A DNA stretch of 64,000 nt from Parazoarcus communis (GTDB lineage: Bacteria > Pseudomonadota > Gammaproteobacteria > Burkholderiales > Rhodocyclaceae). Within the stretch, counting starts at the first letter, position 1, and each line of letters begins with the position of its first letter. Location: contig NZ_CP022187.1 in NCBI RefSeq assembly GCF_003111645.1, positions 2,480,001-2,544,000 of the forward strand, written 5' to 3'. The translations under genes and the position numbers were made by a program. The notes beneath the pieces were generated by a model. That model did no database searches. It saw only the letters and a program-made list of their open reading frames with translations, and was not told the origin of the DNA. Positions 44,720-52,876 of the stretch are shown here, piece by piece.

Positions 44720-45742
44720 TTACTTCACTTCGTTGCGGTAGCGTTCGACGATCATCGGCTGCGCGGCGGCGAGCTTCTTCAGGTCGACCGGTTTGGCACG
44801 CGCATAGTCGGCGTCGGGCAGGAAGCGGGCCTTGGCCTCGGCCGACAGATGCTCGGCAAACACCGGGCGCAGATAGGCATTGCCCCACATGGTCTGGCTT
44901 TCATCCGACAGCACGAAGTCGAGGATCTTGCGGCCGTTGTCGGCTTGCGGCCCGCCCTTCACCAGACCCATCACGTAGGGCAGCACCACGGTGCCTTCCT
45001 GCGGAATGACGAAGCGGGTGGGCGCCTTGTCGCTGTACTGACCGCGATAGGCGTTGAAGTCATAGTCGATCAGGATCGGGATCTCGCCGGAAATGACGCG
45101 GGCGTAGGAGGTCTGCTTGGGAACAATGGGCTGGTTCTTCGACAGCTGATTGAGGAAGGCAATCGCCGGGTCGATGTTGTCGTAGCTGCCACCGAGCGCG
45201 AGGTTGATCGCCATCACACCAAGCTGACCGACAGCGGCCGACGTCGGGTCGAGATAACCGACCATGCCCTTGTATTCGGGCTTGAGCAGATCGGACCAGC
45301 GCTGCGGCACCGGCTTGCCGCCGAGTGCGGCGGTATTGACGAACAGGCCCAGGGTACCGGAGTGGATGGCGAACCAGTGGCCATTCGGGTCTTTCAGCCC
45401 GTCAGGAATCTTCTCCCAGCCCTTGGGCTGGTAGGGCGTCAGCACGCCGGCGTCGCGCGCCGGGTCGGCAGCGATGCCGCCGAGATAGACGACGTCGGCC
45501 ACCGGATTGGCCTTTTCTGCGATCAGCGCTGCAATCGACTGCCCCGAGTTCTTGTTGTCCGGCGGCACCTGGATGCCAAGACGGGTGTTGATGGCCTTGA
45601 GCTGAGAGCCCCAGTCGGCCCATTCGGGCGGGCAGTTGTAGCAGATGGCGTGGCCTTCGGCATGGGCAGAGGCGATGGTGCCAACGGCGGTCACCGCCAG
45701 CGCGATGCCGGCGACAAAACGTCGCATTTTCGGAAAGTTCAT
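44720..45742 (-). CDS. ABC importer periplasmic substrate-binding protein
   Basis: A 340-residue exported binding protein. A classical signal peptide ends at about residue 28 (ASAHA), with KMRR before a hydrophobic core. The mature protein resembles the iron/spermidine/2-aminoethylphosphonate binding-protein class (NSGQSIAALIAEKANPVADVVYLGG; WFAIHSGTLGLFVN; SYARVISGEIPILIDYDFNAY). Ligand unknown. The neighbouring phosphodiesterase and phosphatase suggest a phosphate-containing compound. It starts 14 bases after the DeoR-type regulator. Confidence 0.92.
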   Translation of the reverse strand: MNFPKMRRFVAGIALAVTAVGTIASAHAEGHAICYNCPPEWADWGSQLKAINTRLGIQVPPDNKNSGQSIAALIAEKANPVADVVYLGGIAADPARDAGVLTPYQPKGWEKIPDGLKDPNGHWFAIHSGTLGLFVNTAALGGKPVPQRWSDLLKPEYKGMVGYLDPTSAAVGQLGVMAINLALGGSYDNIDPAIAFLNQLSKNQPIVPKQTSYARVISGEIPILIDYDFNAYRGQYSDKAPTRFVIPQEGTVVLPYVMGLVKGGPQADNGRKILDFVLSDESQTMWGNAYLRPVFAEHLSAEAKARFLPDADYARAKPVDLKKLAAAQPMIVERYRNEVK

Positions 45743-45756
45743 GGTCGGATCTTCCT

Positions 45757-46590
45757 TCAGGGGGTGGGTGATACGGATGGAGGCGCAACGATCAGCATGA
45801 CGCCGGCGTCGTCGAGCATGGCGGCGACAGGTGGCGGCACCGGCTGATCGGTGAACACACAGCTGGCTTCGGTGATATGTCCGCCGCGCACGATGGCGCC
45901 GCGGCCGAACTTGGAGTGATCGAGAACGAGGAAACGTCGCCGGCAGTGCGCGGACAATTCCGTGCGCATGCGCACTTCGTCGTGGTTGAAATCGAGCAGG
46001 CTGCCGTCATCGGCCACGCCGCCGACGCCATAGATGCCGATATCAACCGAGAAGCGTGAGAAGAAGCCGTGGGCCTCTCCCGCGATGACGTCGCAATCGA
46101 GCTTGCGCAGCCGGCCGCCGGCGATGGTCAGCTCGCACGACGGATTGCCGCGCAGGGCCAGCGCCACATGCAGGTTGTTGGTCATGACGCGCAAACCGGC
46201 GCGATCGACGAGGGCATGCGCGCACTCTTCGGGCGTGGTGCCGATCCCGAAGAACAGGGTCGCCCCCTCCGGAATCGCTTCGGCAACGCAGCGGGCAATC
46301 CGGCGCTTGGCCTCGCGGTCGAGAATCTGTCGCGCCGGATAGGCCACGTTCTCCTCTTCCGGCAGGACATCGATGCCGCCATGACGACGCCGGCACAGAC
46401 CGCGGTCACACAGGGTGTTCACGTCGCGCCGGATCGTCTGTGTGGTCACGCCGTACAGCGCGGCGAGTGCGTCGATCGACTGATAGCCATGCTCGCCGAC
46501 CCGCGCGAGGATGGCCCTCATGCGGTCTTCCGCCGATAGCGTCTCGGAGGTCTGGCCGGCCGCTGCGCGAATGATCTGCCCGTTGTTCAT
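45757..46590 (-). CDS. DeoR/GlpR family transcriptional regulator
   Basis: A 277-residue repressor. The N-terminal HTH reads YQSIDALAALYGVTTQTIRRDVNTL, and the C-terminal sugar-phosphate-isomerase-like effector domain holds FFGIGTTPEECAHAL, VMTNNLHVALALRGNPSCELTIAGG and DHSKFGRGAIV. Family effectors are phosphorylated sugars or glycerol-3-phosphate. It is the first gene of the leftward importer operon. One copy of a TGTTCATATGAACA palindrome covers its own start codon and another lies 44 bases upstream, so it very likely represses itself and the operon. Confidence 0.93.
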   Translation of the reverse strand: MNNGQIIRAAAGQTSETLSAEDRMRAILARVGEHGYQSIDALAALYGVTTQTIRRDVNTLCDRGLCRRRHGGIDVLPEEENVAYPARQILDREAKRRIARCVAEAIPEGATLFFGIGTTPEECAHALVDRAGLRVMTNNLHVALALRGNPSCELTIAGGRLRKLDCDVIAGEAHGFFSRFSVDIGIYGVGGVADDGSLLDFNHDEVRMRTELSAHCRRRFLVLDHSKFGRGAIVRGGHITEASCVFTDQPVPPPVAAMLDDAGVMLIVAPPSVSPTP

Positions 46591-46597
46591 ATGAACA
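46584..46597. promoter_or_regulatory. DeoR-type operator 1 (TGTTCATATGAACA)
   Basis: A perfect 14-base palindrome spanning the start codon of the DeoR-family gene. The half-site TGTTC resembles GlpR half-sites (TGTTCG). Binding here would block transcription or translation of the operon. Confidence 0.7.
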
Positions 46598-46628
46598 TGA
46601 TCGCGCCCCCCTGTTGCGCTTCATTGAC

Positions 46629-46640
46629 GTTCATATGAAC
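46629..46640. promoter_or_regulatory. DeoR-type operator 2 (GTTCATATGAAC)
   Basis: A perfect 12-base palindrome with the same core as operator 1, its centre 44 bases upstream (about four helical turns). That phasing suits cooperative or looped binding by the DeoR-family regulator. Confidence 0.7.
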
Positions 46641-46693
46641 AAAAGATGACTCCCGGGCTTTACCCTCTGTGCGTAAACGCCAGCGCAGCAGCC

Positions 46694-47590
46694 TCAGGAT
46701 GTCGCTGGGCGCAATCGCCCGAGAAAGTCGACAAGGGCGGCAGCGAACTGCCCGGGTGCCTCGACATGCGGATAGTGGCCTGCCCCCTCGATGATCAGGC
46801 TGGCGCAGCCGAGCTGCCCCGCAAGCCAGGCGGCCTCGTCGCGGGCATCGCGAAAATCCGGATCGCGACTCCCCATGATCACGAGCGCCGGCACCCTGAC
46901 GCTGCCGACAATCGACGCCGTCTCCGCCTTGGACAGCCCGACCATGATGCGCAGCGCCTCCATGCGCCCGGGTCCGCGCAAGGCCTTGTCCAGTGCCCGA
47001 CGATAGCGCTCATGGTCTGGCGGCTTTGCAAGCGTAAACAGGCTGTTCCAGTAGGTGAGCCAGAACCAGACCCGCCACGGCCCCCCAAACCCGAGCGCCA
47101 ATGCCAGACGGGTCACCACTGAAGGTGGGCCATCACGCACGATCGGACCCAGCAAGACCACGGCGCGAACGCATTCCGGCGCTTCGCGGGCGGCCCACAG
47201 CGCGGAGCCGGCGGCAAAGGAGTTGCCGAACAGGAACACCTCCGTGCGTCCGAGGTGCCGAGCCACCGCCAGGGCATCGCTGCCAACCGCCCGCGCCGAG
47301 TAGTCATCCCAGCGCACCGAGCTGTCCCCGTGACCGCGGATGTCCATGGTCACGACGCGATAGCCTGCCGCAACCAGTAACGGGCTCAGGTAGCGATACT
47401 CGGCACGTACATCGCCCATGCCCGGAATCGCGACGATCAGCGGGCCGTCCCCGCCAGTGTCATCGCAGGCGATGCGCCCGCCATCGACCTCAACGAAGAA
47501 GGTGGTCACCGCAGCCGGCGAAGGCGGGGAAGCAGCGTCCGCCCCCGCTTTTGCGGTCGGAGAATCAAGATCGTTCGCGACAGTCAGCAT
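46694..47590 (-). CDS. alpha/beta hydrolase
   Basis: A 298-residue alpha/beta-fold hydrolase. Oxyanion-side sequence is VAIPGMGDVRAEYRYL. The nucleophile elbow is FGNSFAAG (Ser in G-N-S-F-A, slightly off the usual G-x-S-x-G). The acid is likely Asp in MGSRDPDF and the base His in GAGHYPHVEAPG. The first 25 residues are unconserved. Substrate unknown. It reads in the same direction as the importer operon but lies upstream of the DeoR operators, so it is a separate unit. Confidence 0.87.
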   Translation of the reverse strand: MLTVANDLDSPTAKAGADAASPPSPAAVTTFFVEVDGGRIACDDTGGDGPLIVAIPGMGDVRAEYRYLSPLLVAAGYRVVTMDIRGHGDSSVRWDDYSARAVGSDALAVARHLGRTEVFLFGNSFAAGSALWAAREAPECVRAVVLLGPIVRDGPPSVVTRLALALGFGGPWRVWFWLTYWNSLFTLAKPPDHERYRRALDKALRGPGRMEALRIMVGLSKAETASIVGSVRVPALVIMGSRDPDFRDARDEAAWLAGQLGCASLIIEGAGHYPHVEAPGQFAAALVDFLGRLRPATS

Positions 47591-47709
47591 GGGGAGCTAC
47601 CCGGAAAACAAGTCCTGAGCCGTCCGCTATTGGGCGGCGCCGATAACAATCTAGACCACGGCCCCCCGATTTGCAGAGAAAGCCTTGCAGCACGGATCAC
47701 ACGGCCCCT

Positions 47710-48666
47710 TCATGCAGGCTGCGAGCATGCCGGAACCGGCGCTTCCTGCCGTCGCGGACGCTGCATGAAATTGTTCAGCAGCAGCGCAAGAATCACCATC
47801 CCGCCGCCGCCGACCTCCCACGCACTGACCGGCTGGCCCTGGACGGCCTGTATGACAAAAGCAGTGATGGGTACGAAATTGATGAAGAGCACGCCATTGA
47901 CCGGTCCCAGGCGACGCACACCTTCGTTCCAGCCAATCACCGCAACGATCGAAGCCAGCACGATGATGTAGACAAAGCTCGGAAGGCTGGCCGTCAGTTC
48001 AGATGCCGCCGGCAGCCGAGCGGCGCCGGCAAACACCGCGACCACCGTACTCAGCGCGATTCCAACCACGCCAAAGCTTACCGTCAGCACGCTGTAGCGC
48101 AGCGGTGACCAGCCGGCGAAGCGCCGCGCACCGAGCGTGTAGATCACCCACGACAGCACGCCGGCGAGGATCAGTCCATCCGCCCCCACCGAATTCGACT
48201 CGAGCAGTGCATGCGGACGGCCATCGGTCACGACCATGGCAACGCCCAGGAACGCAATCATGATGCTGAGCCCTGTATGCCACGTGGGCATGGTGCGCGA
48301 CATGACGGCGGTGACCACGGCCGTCAGCAAGGGCATCAACGCAACCAGAATGGCACCGTGTGCGGGTGTCGATGCGCGCAAGCCGGTAAACACGAAGAGG
48401 CTGAAGCCGCAGAAACCGGCGCAGCCGAACAGGAAAAGGGCCGTCCCCCGCCCCTCGGCGCTCAGTGCGGCACGTCCCTCGACAGCCCACAGGATCGCCA
48501 CCATGATCAGGGCCGTGACGCCGTACCGGATCAGAGTCAGGAAATAGGGATCGACAACCTGCAGGGTGGCCTTGGCCACCGGAAACATGCCGCCCCAGCT
48601 CAGCGCCGCTGTCAGCATCAGAAGGCAGCCCATCAGCGGGGACTGCGAAGAGGTGTTCGGATTCAT
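47710..48666 (-). CDS. EamA/DMT family transporter
   Basis: A 318-residue, ten-segment inner-membrane transporter with two EamA repeats (MLTAALSWGGMFPVAKATL and GVLSWVIYTLGARRFAGWSPL). DMT proteins export metabolites such as amino acids, but substrates are hard to predict. The start at 48666 has GGAG seven bases upstream; the ATG at 48699 would add eleven residues. It is divergent from the LysR gene at 48753, which probably regulates it. Confidence 0.9.
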   Translation of the reverse strand: MNPNTSSQSPLMGCLLMLTAALSWGGMFPVAKATLQVVDPYFLTLIRYGVTALIMVAILWAVEGRAALSAEGRGTALFLFGCAGFCGFSLFVFTGLRASTPAHGAILVALMPLLTAVVTAVMSRTMPTWHTGLSIMIAFLGVAMVVTDGRPHALLESNSVGADGLILAGVLSWVIYTLGARRFAGWSPLRYSVLTVSFGVVGIALSTVVAVFAGAARLPAASELTASLPSFVYIIVLASIVAVIGWNEGVRRLGPVNGVLFINFVPITAFVIQAVQGQPVSAWEVGGGGMVILALLLNNFMQRPRRQEAPVPACSQPA

Positions 48667-48710
48667 GGTCGCACTCCGTAGAAGAGAACTTGTGCGCACG
48701 ATCGTAAAGC

Positions 48711-48734
48711 GCTAAAAAACACTCGACAATTAGC
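48711..48734. promoter_or_regulatory. inverted repeat GCTAA-N14-TTAGC, possible LysR site
   Basis: Short inverted arms lie in the 86-base gap between the divergent EamA transporter and LysR genes. The layout fits a LysR recognition region, but the arms are only five bases long. Confidence 0.3.
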
Positions 48735-48752
48735 TAAATACGGGAACCTTCT

Positions 48753-49646
48753 GTGCGTAAATCCACCGCCGCCAAGCTGCAATGGGAAGATGTTCGCTAC
48801 TTTCTCGCCCTCACCCGCGAGGGCAGCCTGTCCGGCGCTGCGCGCAAGCTTGTGGTCGAGCATTCCACAGTTGCACGCCGGGTCGAGAGCCTGGAACAAG
48901 CCGTCGGATTGCGCCTCTTCGACCGCCTGCCGCGCGGCTGGCAACTGACCGCAGAAGGTGAGGGCCTGGTCGGTCTGGCCGAACGCATGGAGGACGAGGC
49001 GTTTGCGTTCGAACGTGCGGCCATCGGTACCGGAAGCCTGAACGGGACGGTTCGTGTTTCGCTTCCGCCCAGTCTGTCCAATGTGTTTCTGGTGCCACGC
49101 ATCGCTGCCCGGCACGCGGACTGGAGCGGCATCACGCTGGAGTTGGTGGGCGATCTGCGAGAAGCGAACCTGTCCCGGCGCGAAGCCGACCTGGCCGTCC
49201 GGCTTGGACGGCCGCAGGATGCGGGGCTGGTGGTGCGCTCGTTGGGAAAGATTGGCTTCGGGCTTTACGCGCATGTGGACTACGTCCGCACGCACGACGA
49301 AGGTGACTGGACCTTCATTGGCCTCGACGACAGTCTGCGCCACCAGCCGCAGCAGGTCTGGCTGGAACAGTACGCCGGCCAGCGCAGCTTCGTGCTGCGC
49401 AGCAACGACCAGATTGCACTGCTCGGCGCGGCGAGAGCAGGACTGGGTATCGCCTGCCTGGCGCATTACATGGCGGGAAGTGACACAAGCCTGGCGCGAG
49501 TGCCGACAGCCGTGCCAGTGCAAACTCGCGAAATATGGCTGGTGCTGCACGCCGACGTCCGCCGCTCGCCGCGGGTCAGGGCGGTCGCCGACCTGATCAC
49601 CCGAATTTGCGAGGAGAACGCCGGCCTGCTGACGGGACCGGGTTGA
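48753..49646 (+). CDS. LysR family transcriptional regulator
   Basis: A 297-residue LysR regulator. The HTH reads WEDVRYFLALTREGSLSGAARKLVVEHSTVARRVESLEQAVG, a form seen in the subgroup with short effector domains that often regulate divergent transporters. The start is a GTG with no clear ribosome-binding site. It is divergent from the EamA transporter gene. Confidence 0.9.
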   Translation: MRKSTAAKLQWEDVRYFLALTREGSLSGAARKLVVEHSTVARRVESLEQAVGLRLFDRLPRGWQLTAEGEGLVGLAERMEDEAFAFERAAIGTGSLNGTVRVSLPPSLSNVFLVPRIAARHADWSGITLELVGDLREANLSRREADLAVRLGRPQDAGLVVRSLGKIGFGLYAHVDYVRTHDEGDWTFIGLDDSLRHQPQQVWLEQYAGQRSFVLRSNDQIALLGAARAGLGIACLAHYMAGSDTSLARVPTAVPVQTREIWLVLHADVRRSPRVRAVADLITRICEENAGLLTGPG

Positions 49647-49927
49647 ACAGCGCGCGGGCCGCCGGCGCACCAGACCGGTGCACCTGCTCTCTGGTATGCA
49701 CGCCCGACGCACCGCCCGTTCCCCGCGCAGGTGCAGTTCCGGCGCGGCAATCCCTCGTGCGAGGCGGCGCTCGGGGCGCCTGCCATGGCAGCATGCTTTT
49801 TGCTAAGCATGATGACCCAGATCACATGTGCCTTAGAATTACGGCAATCATCAGTCACTACACTGACCAGTGCGGAAATTAAGTATCCGCTTTCCGGTCT
49901 TCCTCTCTCAACCAACAGGAAAAATAC

Positions 49928-50632
49928 ATGCGCTCACTCAACTTCATCGGCGGCGAGAAAGGCGGCGTCGGCAAATCGGTCGCAGCCCGCGCCCTCGCCC
50001 AGTATTTCATCGACCGAGAGCGCCCCTTCACCGGTTTCGACACCGATCGCTCGCACACCACCTTCACCCGCTTCTATGCCGACTACGCGTCGCCAGTGAT
50101 CGTGGACAGCTACGAAGGGCTCGACACGATCGCAGCCAGCTTCGAGGACGCTTTGGACGAAGAACCCGGCAACAGCGTGATCGTGGACCTGGCCGCGCAG
50201 ACGGCCGCGCCGCTCGCACGCTGGATCAAGGACTCGGACCTGCTGCCGCTCCTCGGCGAAATGGGCATCGCGGTCAACTTCTGGCACCTGGCCGACGCGG
50301 GCAAGGATTCGGTCGAACTGCTGGGCAAGCTGATCGAGACCTACGGCGCCGGCCCCAACTACTTCGTGGTCAGAAACCTCGGTCGCGGCACCGACTTCTC
50401 GCAACTTGACGCATCGCAGGAACTCCAGGACGCACTGGCACTGGGAGCCCAGGTGGTAAGCCTGCCTGAACTGCACGAAGGCAGCATGCGCAAGATCGAC
50501 CGCAAGGACGCCAGCTTCTGGGCGGCCATCAACGTGCGCAATGGCAGCGACGCCCTCGGCATGCTCGAGCGTCAGCGGGTGAAGACCTGGCTGCGCAACA
50601 CCTATGCAATGCTGGACAACCTGCCGGTCTAA
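49928..50632 (+). CDS. orphan ParA/MobD-like P-loop ATPase
   Basis: A 234-residue ATPase of the SIMIBI class. The deviant Walker A FIGGEKGGVGKSVAAR is at residues 6-21, followed by FTGFDTDRSHTTFTRFY and VIVDLAAQTAAPLARW (Walker B region). Similar proteins are encoded by mobilisable plasmids and as orphans on chromosomes. No ParB partner or centromere-like repeat is visible here, so partition is not supported. AGGAAA precedes the ATG. The 280-base upstream gap holds no gene I can support. Confidence 0.8.
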   Translation: MRSLNFIGGEKGGVGKSVAARALAQYFIDRERPFTGFDTDRSHTTFTRFYADYASPVIVDSYEGLDTIAASFEDALDEEPGNSVIVDLAAQTAAPLARWIKDSDLLPLLGEMGIAVNFWHLADAGKDSVELLGKLIETYGAGPNYFVVRNLGRGTDFSQLDASQELQDALALGAQVVSLPELHEGSMRKIDRKDASFWAAINVRNGSDALGMLERQRVKTWLRNTYAMLDNLPV

Positions 50633-50699
50633 GCAGAATCGGCATTCCCGCGCCCGGGCAACATAGCCCGGGTGCGGGCCCCGCGCACTCGCAGCGCCT

Positions 50700-52437
50700 T
50701 CAGGCAGGGACGATGCGCCCCTTGCCGGCGCGCTTGGCCTCATACATGCGGGCGTCCGCCCCGTTCAGCACCGCGTCTCCCGACATCCCCGTACCCGGTT
50801 GATAGAGGGCGATTCCGGCGCTCGCTCCGACGCTCACCGACACCCGGTGCAGCGCAATCGGTTCCGCAATGCTCTCCAGCAGTTTGGTCGCCACCCGCTG
50901 ACCGTCTTCGAGGCCATTTACGGCCTCAACCACCACCACGAACTCGTCTCCTGACAGCCGCACCGCGCTGTCGACCTTGCGCAGGCATGCACGCAGCCTG
51001 TCCGCGACTGCGCACAGCACCATGTCGCCACTCTCGTTTCCGAAGTCGTCATTCACCGCCTTGAAACCATCGAGGTCTACAAACAGCAGGGCAAACGTCT
51101 GTTTGCTGCAGTCTGCCCGGGCAATGGCCTGCGGCAGCAGTTCCGTCAGCGTGCGGCGGTTCAGCAAGCCCGTCAGCATGTCCTGTCGCACTTCGCGTTC
51201 GAGCAGCGCCTCGATTTCCTTGCGTGCGGAGATATCACTCAGGAACGCGCTGAAGATCTTTTCTCCACCGATGTCCAGCGCCTTGATCCGGACCTCGACC
51301 GTGATGCTGGTTCCATCACGCCGCAGTGCAGTCAGTTCGCGTACCTGATCGAGAGCGTGAGCCGCGCCCGTCCGCAGGTCGTTTCCCACGCTCTCGACAT
51401 GTGCTCGGGCCGCCTCTGGCGAGATGATCAGCCTTTCCAGACGCTGCCCGATCGCATCCGCGGCAGACCACTGAAACAGCGCCTCTGCCTTTCGGTTCCA
51501 TGCGGTGACCAGCCCCGACGTCCATCGAAACACAGGCATCGTCCGCATGCTCGATCACCGCACTCAGCTCGGCAGTGCGGCGTCGCAAGGCGTGGTCGGA
51601 TTCGCGCTGGCGCTTGATGGCACCGAGCAACTGGGCGTTGGCCTCGCGCAGCTCCCGCGTGCGCAGGATCACCCTGTCTTCGAGTTCGTCCTGAATGACA
51701 TGAAGCGCCTCCTCCGCCACCTTGCGGGCGTGGATGTCCTTGATGATGGCGACAAAGTACTCCTGCTTTCCGCTCTCTGCGGTCTTGCTGCTCACATTGA
51801 GGCTGATCCAGCCGGGCGTCCATTCCTGCGGACATAGCGCGTTTCGGTCTGATGGTGCTCGATCGCGCCATTCACGAGGCGCTGCAACTGCAACAGATCC
51901 GTTGCCAGGTCGTCCGGACGCGTGATGTCCTGAGAGCTCAGGCGGTTCAGTTCGTCCTCGCGGTAGCCGACGATGTCGCACAGCGACTGATTGACACTGA
52001 TCCAGCCGCCCTCGGGGGACAGAAAGCCGATGCCGACCGATGCGAGTTCGAACATGCTCCGGTAGCGCACTTCGCTGGCATCGAGAATCTCGCGCGAACG
52101 CTCCAGCCGGGAACTGGAGAGCAGCAGCGTTTCGCCCAGCTTGACCTCCTTGCTGGCCAGATCGCCGAGCTCGCACAAGGTATCGAGTTCTTCCTGGCTG
52201 AGCGTGCGCGGCCTGTCATCGATGACGCACAGGGTGCCAAGCGCAAGCCCTGCGGACGACCGGATCGGCACGCTGGCATAGAAGCGGATGTTCGGCTCGC
52301 CGGTGAGCAGGGGGGGTGTCGCGGAAGCGCGGGTCCTGGCTGGCTGGTCGAAGGCATGCACAAGTCGAAGACGTTCGCCTTCGTCGGCGGAAAGCACGCA
52401 AGGCGTCAGACACAGACCGGAAGCGGGCTCGGATCAC
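50700..52437 (-). pseudogene. GAF-PAS-PAS-GGDEF protein, truncated and frameshifted
   Basis: Three overlapping leftward frames join into one sensor-cyclase. 52397-51792 has the end of a GAF domain (LLTGEPNIRFYASVPI, LGTLCVIDDRPR) and a PAS domain. 51850-51540 continues the PAS C-terminus and a coiled coil. 51548-50700 has another PAS domain and a GGDEF domain with the variant SGDEF. Breaks lie near 51820 and 51540, and a short SQDPRFRDTP stretch near 52320 sits in yet another frame. The first half of the GAF domain is missing, cut off where the GtrA gene begins. At least three frame changes plus a missing 5' end indicate a dead gene. Confidence 0.75.
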
Positions 52438-52471
52438 ATCGGGGGCACCTCAAGCCCCGGCACGATCCGCG

Positions 52472-52876
52472 CTAGACCCCGCCAGCCTTGTCGCGGCGGA
52501 AAGTCCACACCGCGTTGCCAACGTAGTGCCACACCAGCAGCAAACCCGTAGTGAGGATCTGCGCCAGCAGATAGTGCAGCCCCATCAGTTCTGCCAGCAG
52601 GTACATCAGCAATGCGTTCCAGCACAGCCCGACCCCGGCGACAGTCATGAAGCGCGGCAGGGCTTCCGCGTGGGCGCGCCCGGAACGGAACACGAAGCGG
52701 TGGTTGATGGCGTAATTGACCATCGCCCCGAGCAGGAAGCCCGCGACCGAACCTGCGAGGGGCGGTACGCTGCCAATCTCGACCAGCGCCAGCAGCAAGG
52801 CATAGTGCGCGATGGTTCCCACCAGCCCCACGGCAGCGAAACGTGCGAATCGGATCAGTTCGGCGCGCGCGATCAC
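52472..52876 (-). CDS. GtrA family membrane protein
   Basis: A 134-residue inner-membrane protein with four hydrophobic segments (FAAVGLVGTIAHYALLLALV; GFLLGAMVNYAINHRFVF). GtrA-like proteins are proposed flippases or helpers moving polyprenyl-linked sugars during surface glycan modification. It starts with a GTG that overlaps the stop of the GT39 gene, and lies in the same run as the GtrB-like GT2 gene, the usual partner. Confidence 0.9.
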   Translation of the reverse strand: MIARAELIRFARFAAVGLVGTIAHYALLLALVEIGSVPPLAGSVAGFLLGAMVNYAINHRFVFRSGRAHAEALPRFMTVAGVGLCWNALLMYLLAELMGLHYLLAQILTTGLLLVWHYVGNAVWTFRRDKAGGV

